Positions 48,283-58,091 of a stretch of 64,000 nucleotides of DNA are shown piece by piece. Every line of letters begins with the position of its first letter. Positions within the stretch are counted from its first letter, which is position 1. This DNA is from Micromonospora sp. R77 (GTDB lineage: Bacteria > Actinomycetota > Actinomycetes > Mycobacteriales > Micromonosporaceae): positions 4,402,001 to 4,466,000 of the forward strand of contig NZ_JALDST010000001.1 of NCBI RefSeq assembly GCF_022747945.1. Reading direction: 5' to 3'. The notes beneath the pieces are model-generated. The model saw only the letters and a list, made by a program, of their open reading frames with translations, made no database searches and was not told the DNA's origin. A program made the translations under genes and the position numbers.

Positions 48283-49139
48283 ATGTCCGGAACCGAGGAG
48301 CTGCTGGTCGAGCCCGACGCGCTCGCCGCCGAGCTCGACCGCGCCGACCCGCCCACCCTGCTCGACGTGCGGTGGCGGCTGGTCGGTCCGCCCGGCCGCG
48401 ACGACTACCGGGCCGGCCACCTGCCCGGCGCGGTCTTCGTCGACCTGGACACCGCGCTCTGCGGCCCGCCCGGCCCGGCCGGCCGGCACCCGCTGCCCGA
48501 CCCGGCCACCCTCCAGGCGGCGCTGCGGGCCGCCGGGGTCCGCGCCGGTCACCCTGTCGTCGTGTACGACGGCGGCGACGGGATGTCCGCCGCCCGCGCC
48601 TGGTGGACGCTGCGCTGGGCGGGGCACCGGCCGGTCCGGGTGCTGCCCGGCGGCTTCCCGGCCTGGGTCGCCGCCGGCCTGCCGGTCGCCACCGACGCCC
48701 CGGCGCCGGCTCGGGTGACGTCACCGTGACGCCGGGCGCGCTGCCGGTCCTCGACGCGGCCGGGGCCGCCCGGCTGGCCGCCGCCGACGCAGGTGTCCTG
48801 CTCGACGTGCGGGCCGCGCCCCGCTACCGGGGCGAGACCGAGCCGATCGACCCGGTCGCCGGGCACGTCCCGGGCGCGGTGAACCTGCCCGCCCCGGAGT
48901 ACGTCACCGACGGCCGCTTCCCGACCGTCGACGCGCTGCGCGGGCGGTTCGCCGCAGCGGGCGTGACGGACGCCGGGCCGGTCGGCGCGTACTGCGGCTC
49001 CGGGGTGACCGCCGCGCAGGCGGTCCTCGCGCTGCACCTCGCCGGCCGGCCGGACGCCGCCCTCTATGTCGGCTCGTGGAGCAACTGGGTGGCCGACCCG
49101 GCCCGCCCGGTGGCCACCGGGGAGACACCCGGCCGCTGA
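48283..49139 (+). CDS. sseA: Two-domain sulfurtransferase (rhodanese), with an apparent frameshift between the domains
   Basis: The first rhodanese domain runs from MSGTEELLVEPDALAAEL to AAGLPVATDAPAPA, in one frame up to a TGA at 48727. The second (LPVLDAAGAARLAAADAGVLLDVRAAPRYRG ... AYCGSGVTAAQAVLAL) lies in another frame. Adding one G near 48708 joins them into a normal ~286-aa enzyme. The catalytic Cys loop CGSGVTA in domain two resembles mercaptopyruvate/thiosulfate sulfurtransferases. The first domain has DGGDG in place of the Cys loop, so it is structural. It transfers sulfur to cyanide or thiols. Confidence 0.82.
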
Positions 49140-49188
49140 CCTGGTGCGTGTGGTGGGTGCCCGCCGGGCGTCGTGCGACGATGGCCTC

Positions 49189-50370
49189 ATGGCCGACGAC
49201 ACGGTGGTGGTCTGGGACGAGGCCCTGCTCGCGTACGACATGGGTGACCATCCCCTCGATCCGGTCCGGGTCGAGCTGACCATGGCGCTCGCCCGCGAAC
49301 TCGGTGTGCTGGACCGCCCCGGGGTCCGCCTGGTCCGGCCGGCACCGGCCGACGACGCGCTGCTCACCCGGGTGCACGATCCCCGCTACCTGGACGCGGT
49401 GCGGGTCGCCCCGCGGGACCCGCTCTTCGCCGGCTTCGGCCTGGGCACCTCGGACAATCCGGTCTTCGACGGGATGCACGAGTCCAGTGCCCTGATCGCC
49501 GGGGCCAGTGTGGCCGCCGCCGAGGCGGTGTGGCGCGGCGACGCCCGCCGGGCGGTCAACGTGGCCGGCGGCCTGCACCACGCCATGCCCGCCCGGGCCT
49601 CGGGTTTCTGCGTCTACAACGACCCGGCGGTCGCCATCGCCCGCCTGCTCGACCTCGGCGCGGAGCGGATCGCGTACGTGGACGTGGACGTGCACCACGG
49701 CGACGGCGTGCAGCAGATCTTCTGGGACGACCCACGGGTGCTCACCGTCAGCCTGCACGAGACGCCGCTGGCGCTCTTCCCCGGCACCGGGTTCCCGGAC
49801 GAGACCGGCGGTCCGGGCGCGCAGGGCAGCGCGGTCAACGTGCCGCTGCCGCCGGGGGTCGGCGACGCCGGTTGGCAGCGTGCCTTCCACGCGATCGTCC
49901 CGTCGGTGCTGCGCGCGTTCCGGCCGCAGCTGCTGGTCACCCAGTGCGGGGCGGACGGCCACCGGCTGGACCCGCTGGCCGACCTGCACCTCTCCGTCGA
50001 CGGGCAGCGGGCCACCTACCTGGCCCTGCGGGCGCTCGCCGACGAGCTCTGCGACGGCCGCTGGGTGGCCACCGGCGGCGGCGGGTACGCCCTGGTCGAG
50101 GTGGTGCCCCGGGCCTGGACCCACCTGCTGGCGGTGGCCACCGGCGACCCGGTCGACCCGGCCACGCTGACCCCGCCGGCCTGGCGGGAGCTGGCCGCCG
50201 CGCGGGGACCGGGCCGCGAGATCCCGCTGCGGATGACCGACGACGTCGACCCGGCGTACGAGCCGTGGCAGCCGAGCGGGGAGCCGAACGCGGTGGACCG
50301 GGCCGTCGCGGCCACCCGCAAGGCGGTCTTCCCGCTGCTCGGGCTCGACCCGCACGACCCCCGGGACTGA
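49189..50370 (+). CDS. acuC: AcuC-like histone-deacetylase-family protein
   Basis: 393 aa zinc deacetylase of the HDAC/AcuC fold. The substrate loop GGLHHAMPARASGFCVYND and metal site YVDVDVHHGDGVQQIF are present, together with VSLHE and GADGHRLDPLADL (the second Asp ligand). In Bacillus, AcuC reverses acetylation of acetyl-CoA synthetase. Its immediate neighbour is a GNAT/acyl-CoA-synthetase protein that could be the matching acetyltransferase. ATG at 49189; 25 bases separate its stop from that gene. Confidence 0.9.
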   Translation: MADDTVVVWDEALLAYDMGDHPLDPVRVELTMALARELGVLDRPGVRLVRPAPADDALLTRVHDPRYLDAVRVAPRDPLFAGFGLGTSDNPVFDGMHESSALIAGASVAAAEAVWRGDARRAVNVAGGLHHAMPARASGFCVYNDPAVAIARLLDLGAERIAYVDVDVHHGDGVQQIFWDDPRVLTVSLHETPLALFPGTGFPDETGGPGAQGSAVNVPLPPGVGDAGWQRAFHAIVPSVLRAFRPQLLVTQCGADGHRLDPLADLHLSVDGQRATYLALRALADELCDGRWVATGGGGYALVEVVPRAWTHLLAVATGDPVDPATLTPPAWRELAAARGPGREIPLRMTDDVDPAYEPWQPSGEPNAVDRAVAATRKAVFPLLGLDPHDPRD

Positions 50371-50395
50371 TCCGGCGGTGGGGGAGGACCGGCCG

Positions 50396-52950
50396 GTGAG
50401 CACCGTCGAACAACCCGTGGACGTGCTGCTCAGCGACGGCACGACCGTCCAGCTGCGACAGATCCGGGTGGACGACGCGGCGGCGATCGTGGCGATGCAC
50501 TCGCGGTTCTCGGAGCGCACCCGCTACCTGCGCTACTTCTCGCCGTACCCGCGCATCCCGGAACGCGACCTGCAGCGGTTCGTCACCGTCGACCACCGCG
50601 ACCGGGAGGCGTTCGTCATCCTGGCCGGCGACCGGATCGTCGCCGTCGGCCGCTACGAGCGGCTGGGCCCGGAGTCGCCGGAGGCCGAGGTGGCCTTCGT
50701 GGTGGAGGACGCCTACCAGGGCCGGGGCATCGGCTCGGTGCTGCTGGAGCACCTGGCCGACACGGCCCGCCGGTACGGCATCGTGCACTTCGTCGCCGAG
50801 GTGCTCCCGGCCAACGGGGCGATGCTGCGGGTCTTCTCCGACTTCGGCTACCAGGTCCAGCGCCAGTTCGCCGACGGCGTGGTGCACCTGAGCTTTCCGA
50901 TCGCCCCCACCGAGGCGACCCTGGAGGTGCAGCGCGGCCGGGAGCACCGCACCGAGGCCCGCTCCATCGCCCGGCTGCTCGCCCCGCGCGGCATCGCCGT
51001 CTACGGGGCCAGCGCCACCGGGCAGGGCGTCGGCGCGGCGGTGCTCGGGCACCTGCGCGACGGCGGCTTCACCGGGGCGGTCGTCCCCGTGCACCGGACC
51101 GCGTCGACGGTGGCGGGGCTGCCCGCGTACCTGTCGGCGGTCGACGCCGGCGTCGACATCGACCTGGCGGTCGTCGCGGTGGCCCCGGAGGCGGTGACCG
51201 AGGTGGTCGCCGACGCCGCGCAGGCCGGCGCGCACGGCCTGGTGGTGATCTCCGCGGGTTTCGCCGAGTCCGGTCCGGCGGGGGCGGCGGCGCAGCGGGC
51301 CCTGGTCCGCGCCGCGCACCTGGCCGGCATGCGGGTGGTCGGCCCGAACTGTCTCGGCATCGCCAACACCGACCCGGCGGTACGCCTCAACGCCACCCTC
51401 GCCCCGGTGCTGCCGGCCGCCGGACGGGTCGGCGTCTTCAGCCAGTCCGGCGCGTTCGGGGTGGCGCTGCTGGCCGAGGCGTCCCGGCGCGGGCTCGGCC
51501 TGTCCAGCTTCGTGTCAGCCGGCAACCGGGCCGACGTCTCCGGCAACGACCTGCTGCAATATTGGCAGGACGACCCGGGCACCGACGTCATCACGCTCTA
51601 TCTGGAGACCTTCGGCAACCCGCGCAAGTTCGCCCGGCTGGCCCGGCGGATCGGCCGGAGCAAGCCGGTGGTGGCGCTCGCCTCGCTGGCCCGCCCGCCG
51701 GGCGTCGGCGACGCGCCGGCCCTGGACCCGGCGGCGGTGAGCGCGCTCTTCGCCCAGTCCGGGGTGATCCGGGTGGACACCGTCTCCGAGCTGCTCGACG
51801 TCGGCGTCCTGCTGGCCCATCAGCCGCTGCCGGCCGGCCGCCGGGTCGCGGTGGTCGGCAACTCCTCGGCGCTGACCGGGCTGGCCGCCACCGCCTGCGC
51901 GGCCCAGGGCCTCACCGTCGCCGACGGCTACCTGCACGACGTCGGCCCCCGCGCCGGCGCCGCCGAGTACGCCGCCGCGCTGGCCGGCTCCGCCGCCGAC
52001 GAGGGCGTGGACGCGGTGGTGGCGGTTCGCCCCGCCGCTGCCCGGCCAGCTCGCCGACCCGGACGCCGACTTCACCGCCGCCCTGCCCGCCGCGCTCGCC
52101 GCCGGCAAGCCGGTGGTGGCGACGTTCCTGGCCGGCCGGCTGCCCGCCGGGGTGCCGGCGTACCCGAGCGTGGAGGAGGCCGTCCGGCGCTGGCCCGGGT
52201 CAGCCGGTACGCGGACTGGCTGCGCCGCCCTCCGGGCATGCGCTGCCCGAGCTGGACCGGGTCGACTGGCACGCCGGGCAAGGCCGCGCTGCGTCCCGGA
52301 GACGGCCGATCCGGCGGCGCTGCTGGCTGCGTACGGGATCGACGTGGTGGCGTCGAGCGCTGGCGCGTACCGCCGACGAGGCGGTCGAGGCCGCCGGTCG
52401 GCTGGGCTGGCCGGTCGCGTTGAAGGCCGCCGACTCGGGCTGCGGCACCGGCTCGACCTCGGCGCGGTCCGCCTCGACCTGGCCGACCCGGTCGCACTGC
52501 GCCGCGCGTACGCGGAGATGGCTCCGCTCTTCGGCGCGGACGTCCTGGTCCAGCCGATGGTCGCCCCGGGGTGGCCTGTGTGGTGGAGCTGGTGGAGGAC
52601 CCGGCGTTCGGGCCGGTGGTCGGCTTCGGCCCTCGGCGGGGTCGCCACCGAGCTGCTCGGCGACCGGGCCCGGCGGGCGGTGCCGCCGACCGACCGGGAC
52701 GCCGCCGAGCTGGTGGACGAGCCGCGGGCCGCGCCGCTGCTGCGCGGTCACCGGGCGCCGCTCCGGTGGACCGGGCCGCCCTGGCGACCTGCTGCTGCGG
52801 GTCGGCCGGCTGGCCGACGAGCAGCCCCGGGTCCGCTCGCTCACCCTCAACCCGGTGCTGGCCCGCCCGGACGGCATCTCGGTGCTGCACGCCACCGTCA
52901 ACACCGGCGTCGCCACCGACCGCCCCGACACCGGCCCCCGTCGCCTGTGA
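50396..52950 (+). pseudogene. pat: GNAT acetyltransferase fused to NDP-forming acyl-CoA synthetase (Pat type), frameshifted in the 3' third
   Basis: Residues ~10-175: GNAT domain (RQIRVDDAAAIVAMHSRFSERTRYLRYFS, EAEVAFVVEDAYQGRGIGSVLLEHLADTARR). From ~190: acyl-CoA synthetase CoA-binding and ligase domains (GIAVYGASATGQGVGAAVLGHL, VVGPNCLGIAN, VGVFSQSGAFGVALL). E. coli PatZ has the reverse domain order. The frame is intact to ~52020. Some eleven single-base gains or losses follow, at about 52026, 52190, 52230, 52276, 52296, 52360, 52440, 52570, 52631, 52754 and 52793. Compensating each recovers an ATP-grasp domain ending TGPRRL. GTG 50396 has GGAGG eight bases upstream. Either error-rich consensus or a damaged gene. 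Confidence 0.75.
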
Positions 52951-52974
52951 GGGACGGCCGGGGTGTGGCGACCG

Positions 52975-55146
52975 CTAGCTGAGCACCAGCTGTCCGAGTT
53001 CCTGGGTGCATCGGGTGAGCGCGACGTAGAGGCCGTTCCAGCCGCGCGGTTCGGTGGTGATCCCCTGGGGGTCGACGAGCAGCGTCGCGTCCCATTCCAG
53101 CCCCTTGGCCTGGGTCGCGGTGAGCACCGGCACGTCGCTCAGCACGGCCCGGAGTTCGGCGAGGCGGTCGGCCGGGGCGACGACGCCGACCGTGCCGCCG
53201 TGCCACCGTTGCTGCAGCTGTCGCACGGCTCCGGCGGCGGCGTCGGCGAGCTCGGCGGGCGGGACCGTGCGCATCCACGGGGCGATGCCGCAGGAGCGCA
53301 CCGCCCGTGGCGGCGCGTTCTGGCTGCCGGCCTCTCTCAGCACGGGTTCGGTGAGCTCCATGACCTCGCGCGGGGTCCGGTAGCAGATGGTCAGTTCCGC
53401 AGCGGTCCAGCGGTCTCCGAGAACCGCCTGCACCGCTTCCGCCCAGCTGGTGTGCCGGTGTGCTGCCGCCGCCTGGTCGATGTCCCCGACCGCCGTGACG
53501 GAGCGACCGGGGCAGCGCCGGAGGACCATGTGCCACTGCATCTCGGACAGTTCCTGCGCCTCGTCGACGACGACGTGCCCGTACACCCAGTCGCGCTGCC
53601 GGCGGGCGTGGTCGGCGACGGACCCGCCCGGTGGTCGCGGGGCCTCGCCCTCGCCCAGCAGGTCGGCGAGGGCGTCGAGCAGGGGGATGTCGCTGGACGC
53701 CCACGGTGCGGGCTCGGCCGAGACGGCGGTGATCTCCGCCGGTGACAGCTGCGGCGCGAACCGGGCCAGCAGGGTGCCGTCGGTCAGCAGCCCACGCAGG
53801 AGGGTCCCGGCGTCGAGGGTGGGCCACCACGCCTCGACGAAGCGGGCGAGGGCGGCGTTCCCGGCGATCCGGGAACGGAGGCTCTCCACTTCCTCCTCGG
53901 AGAGCAGTCCGTCGACGTCACTGCCGGTGGACCTCCGGCTGACCTGTGGCTCGTGCTGCATCGCCCGGTCGACGCGGGCGAGGATGTCCTCGAAGCCCTC
54001 CTCCATCTCGTTCATCAGCGCCTCGCGCTGCGCGACGACGGCCTCGGCGAGGATGTGGTGCAGGTGCGCGGCGAACGCCGTGCGGGCGCGATGGTACGGG
54101 CGTCCCTGCACCGCCGAGGCGAGTGCCTGGGCCACCGTCGCGGCGGGGATGACGTAGGACTCGCCCTCCCAGCGCAGCTTCAGCGCGCGGGGCCGGGGGA
54201 GCAGCGACGTGACGTAGTTCTCGAGCGCGGGCTGCCAGAGGGCGCGGCCCTTGATCTCGGCGAGCAGCCGGCTCTCGTCGCGGCCCACGCGGATCCCGGG
54301 CAGCAGGGTGTCGCAGGTCGCCGCGACGACGGCGGTCTCACCGAGCGCGGGCAGCACCTGGGCGATGTACCGGAGGAACCGGGGCGAGGGGCCGAGCACC
54401 AGGACCGCCTGGTCGGCCATCGCCGGGTGGGCGAACAGCAGGTAGGCGACGCGGTGCAGGGCGACGACGGTCTTGCCGGTGCCGGGACCGCCCTGGACGA
54501 TCAGCGGGCCGGTCGCCTCAGCCCGGATGATGTCGTCCTGTTCGCGTTGCAGCGTGGCGATCGCCGTCGACATGCGGCCGGTGCGCCGTTGGTCCAGGGC
54601 GGCCAGCAGGGCGCCTTCACCGACGAGTTCGGCGTTCGTGCTGCCGTCCAGTGGCTCGTCGTCCACGCCGACGACGGTCGATCCCGTCGTGCGAATGTGC
54701 CGGCGCCGGGCCTGACCCTGCGGATCGACAGCCGTCGCGGTATAGAACGGCCGGGCGGCGGGAGCACGCCAGTCCAGCAGCAGCGGCTCGCGCTCCTCGT
54801 GGTCGTCGCGGAGACCGACCCGGCCGATGTGTCGCACGGTGCCGTCGACGCCGTCGAGGCGGCCGAAGACCAGCCCGTCCCGTGCTCGCCCCAGCTCCTC
54901 GTACTGCTGGCGGAGCAGGCGTCGTCGCGCCCGTTCCACCGTGTCCTGGGTGTCTGCCGAGAGCTCGGCCCGGAGATGGTCGGCACGTCTGTCGCGCCGG
55001 GCCGTGGCCAGGTCGAGAAATTCCTGTTCCTCGGCGACCGCGGACCGGCGCGCGACGCCCGCTGCGGTAAAGGTCGGCGGTTCGCCGTTCGGTGCTGTTT
55101 CGCTGGCGCCGGCAGCGCCGTTGTTCAGGGCATGATCCTGGCGCAT
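52975..55146 (-). CDS. helR: HelD/HelR-family RNA polymerase-associated ATPase
   Basis: 723 aa, superfamily 1 helicase-like. Coiled N-terminus (EEQEFLDLATARRDRRADHLRAEL ... RRRLLRQQYEELGRARDGLVFGR), Walker A QGGPGTGKTVVALHR, Walker B/II VVDEAQELSEMQW, motif III VGDIDQ, motif IV YRTPREVMELTEP and a C-terminal motif VI region LYVALTR. HelR recycles stalled RNA polymerase and, in Streptomyces, displaces rifamycins. GGGGA seven bases before the ATG at 55146 marks the start. I see no rifamycin-associated element upstream. Next to sigB. Confidence 0.85.
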   Translation of the reverse strand: MRQDHALNNGAAGASETAPNGEPPTFTAAGVARRSAVAEEQEFLDLATARRDRRADHLRAELSADTQDTVERARRRLLRQQYEELGRARDGLVFGRLDGVDGTVRHIGRVGLRDDHEEREPLLLDWRAPAARPFYTATAVDPQGQARRRHIRTTGSTVVGVDDEPLDGSTNAELVGEGALLAALDQRRTGRMSTAIATLQREQDDIIRAEATGPLIVQGGPGTGKTVVALHRVAYLLFAHPAMADQAVLVLGPSPRFLRYIAQVLPALGETAVVAATCDTLLPGIRVGRDESRLLAEIKGRALWQPALENYVTSLLPRPRALKLRWEGESYVIPAATVAQALASAVQGRPYHRARTAFAAHLHHILAEAVVAQREALMNEMEEGFEDILARVDRAMQHEPQVSRRSTGSDVDGLLSEEEVESLRSRIAGNAALARFVEAWWPTLDAGTLLRGLLTDGTLLARFAPQLSPAEITAVSAEPAPWASSDIPLLDALADLLGEGEAPRPPGGSVADHARRQRDWVYGHVVVDEAQELSEMQWHMVLRRCPGRSVTAVGDIDQAAAAHRHTSWAEAVQAVLGDRWTAAELTICYRTPREVMELTEPVLREAGSQNAPPRAVRSCGIAPWMRTVPPAELADAAAGAVRQLQQRWHGGTVGVVAPADRLAELRAVLSDVPVLTATQAKGLEWDATLLVDPQGITTEPRGWNGLYVALTRCTQELGQLVLS

Positions 55147-55370
55147 TCGCAAATCCCCGTATTGGTGCTTTCCCCCGGCCCTGATGAGCCGCTGGTATTC
55201 CGGCGGGAAGCATAGAGCTGGTTTTTCCTGATCGGCCAGCAATTCCTTCGGCGGAGATGGGAATCTCGATGTCTTGCCGTCCGGTGTCCCTTGTGGCCTC
55301 GGCCGGGCCGGTCGCCGCGACAGACGCGATCGGCCCCGGCGAACCGCCGGGGCCGGTCGCGGGCGTCGGG

Positions 55371-56408
<1,038 letters not shown>

Positions 56409-56632
56409 CTCTGTTCTCCCCGTGTCCTTCGTGCCGCGTACCGGGTTCCGTGCCGCGTGCCGGCGCGGTGGTGCCGGTGAGGAACAGCTTGGCGGTCGGG
56501 GCGTGAAACGGGAGTGAGGCGATCGGGGAACCGACACGAATCCCAGGGGAAACCCTGGTACGGGTTGTCCCGCCCGGTTACCGTGCCAGCGGCCGGCCAT
56601 CCGGACCGGCCGGACAGGTGATCGGAGGACGT

Positions 56633-57421
56633 GTGGTCTTCAAGCGGCTCATGCAGGCGATGGGTGTGGGCGGTCCGTCGGTGGAGACGGTGCTGGCGAA
56701 CCCGAACTGCCGTCCCGGCGGATACCTGGAGGGCCGGATCCAGGTGGCCGGCGGTGACCACCCGGTGGACGTCTCGTACGTGGCCCTCGGCCTGGTCACC
56801 CGGGTCGAGGTGGAGAGCGGCGACTCGGAGTACGACACCAACCAGGAGTTCGGCCGCCGGCAGATGACCGGCGCGTTCCGGCTGGACCCGGGGCAGCGGC
56901 ACGACATCCCGTTCCGCTTCGACGTGCCGTGGGAGACGCCGCTGACCGACCTGTACGGCCAGCACCTGCACGGCATGACGATGGGGCTGCGGACCGAGCT
57001 GGAGGTGGCCCGGGCGGTCGACTCCGGTGACCTGGACCCGGTGGCGGTGCATCCGCTGCCGGCCCAGGAGCGGCTGCTGGAGGCGTTGCTGCGGCTGGGC
57101 TTCCGGTTCGCGCGGGCCGACGTGGAGCGCGGGCACATCTACGGCGTACGGCAGCACCTGCCGTTCTACCAGGAGATCGAGTTCCACCCGGCGCCGCAGT
57201 ACGCCCGCGCGATCAACCAGCTGGAGGTCACCTTCGTGACCGACCCGCAGCAGGTGCAGGTGGTGCTGGAGATCGACAAGCGGGGCGGTGTCTTCACCGA
57301 GGGCCGCGACGCCTTCGGCCGCTTCACCGTCGACCACGCCACCGCCGACCGCACCGACTGGGCCGCCCAACTGGACGCCTGGCTCCGCCAGTCGATCCAA
57401 CGCCGAGGCCTCTTCTTCTGA
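56633..57421 (+). CDS. spo0M: Spo0M family protein
   Basis: 262 aa. The start [24 protein letters not shown] is typical of Spo0M; then [59 protein letters not shown], and [11 protein letters not shown]. It has an arrestin-like N-terminal domain. GGAGG lies four bases before the chosen GTG (56633). It affects sporulation and cell-envelope state in Bacillus; the actinobacterial role is unclear. Divergent from sigB. Shorter paralogue of 5604-6530. Confidence 0.88.
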   Translation: MVFKRLMQAMGVGGPSVETVLANPNCRPGGYLEGRIQVAGGDHPVDVSYVALGLVTRVEVESGDSEYDTNQEFGRRQMTGAFRLDPGQRHDIPFRFDVPWETPLTDLYGQHLHGMTMGLRTELEVARAVDSGDLDPVAVHPLPAQERLLEALLRLGFRFARADVERGHIYGVRQHLPFYQEIEFHPAPQYARAINQLEVTFVTDPQQVQVVLEIDKRGGVFTEGRDAFGRFTVDHATADRTDWAAQLDAWLRQSIQRRGLFF

Positions 57422-57445
57422 CCCCCACCCGCCCTCAGCCCCTGG

Positions 57446-57502
57446 TGATCATGAGGTTGGCGGCGATGTCGATCTCAATCGGTGCCGCCAACCTCATGAT
57501 CA
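57446..57502. repeat. 57-nt intergenic inverted repeat, TGATCATG family (copy 2)
   Basis: TGATCATGAGGTTGGCGGC (57446-57464) and GCCGCCAACCTCATGATCA (57484-57502) are perfect 19-base arms around a 19-base loop; followed by ACGC. It lies between converging spo0M and dtd. Shares ends and placement with 32565-32622. Confidence 0.85.
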
Positions 57503-57541
57503 ACGCGGTTTCAGTAGCGGGGTGGGGGAGAGGGGTGGGGG

Positions 57542-57964
57542 TTAGAGGTCCAGGAGGAGGGTGCGGGGGCCGGTGTTGGTGCTCTCGACGAGCATGTGGG
57601 TGCGGAAGCGGCCGGTTTCCACCTTGGCACCGCGGGCACGGAGTTGGTCCACCACGGCGGTGACCAGGGGTTCGGCCTGTTCGGCGGGGGCGGCGGCGGT
57701 CCAGCTGGGCCGCCGGCCCTTGCGGGCGTCGCCGTAGAGGGTGAACTGGCTGACCACCAGGATCGGGGCGCCGGTGTCGGCCGCGCTCCGCTCCTCGTCG
57801 AGGATGCGCAGCTCGTGGATCTTGCGGGCCATGGTGGCCGCCACCTGCGGCGTGTCCGCGTGGGTGACCCCGAGCAGCACCAGCAGGCCGTCGGCGATCT
57901 CGCCGACCACCTCGCCGTCGACGGTCACCCTGGCCCGGCTCACCGTCTGCACCACGGCGCGCAT
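57542..57964 (-). CDS. dtd: D-aminoacyl-tRNA deacylase
   Basis: 140 aa. Contains [40 protein letters not shown] and a C-terminal [10 protein letters not shown] region corresponding to the cross-subunit Gly-cis-Pro motif (usually GPVT; here GPRT). It removes D-amino acids mischarged on tRNA. Its ATG overlaps the TGA of a 20-codon ORF that is an altered duplicate of its own 5' end, so initiation is probably coupled. Confidence 0.92.
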   Translation of the reverse strand: MRAVVQTVSRARVTVDGEVVGEIADGLLVLLGVTHADTPQVAATMARKIHELRILDEERSAADTGAPILVVSQFTLYGDARKGRRPSWTAAAPAEQAEPLVTAVVDQLRARGAKVETGRFRTHMLVESTNTGPRTLLLDL

Positions 57965-58032
57965 CAGGCCACCTCGCCGTCGACGGTCAGGCCGGCCCGG
58001 TTCACCGTCCGCACCGGCGCGCGCATCGGGCC
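57908..58032 (-). repeat. Imperfect tandem duplication of the dtd 5' end
   Basis: 57908-57969, holding the dtd start and ~20 codons, is repeated with ~80-85% identity at 57970-58032. Both copies include the stretch CACCTCGCCGTCGACGGTCA (57908-57927 and 57970-57989). Confidence 0.85.
57964..58026 (-). CDS. 20-codon upstream ORF derived from duplicated dtd start
   Basis: Reads [20 protein letters not shown] then TGA, against [20 protein letters not shown] in dtd. Its stop and the dtd start share one base (TGATG), the classic termination-reinitiation layout. It may control dtd translation or may simply be a relic. Confidence 0.5.
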   Translation of the reverse strand: MRAPVRTVNRAGLTVDGEVA

Positions 58033-58091
58033 GTCACCTCCGCCCGGGTACCGGGCCGGCGCAGGTGCTACCGCCCCCGTCGCCGCCGGCA

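Noticed and set aside
55147..55370. Rifamycin-associated element upstream of helR
   Set aside because: No clear inverted repeat of that type was recognised; I am not certain of the exact consensus, so this is a weak negative.
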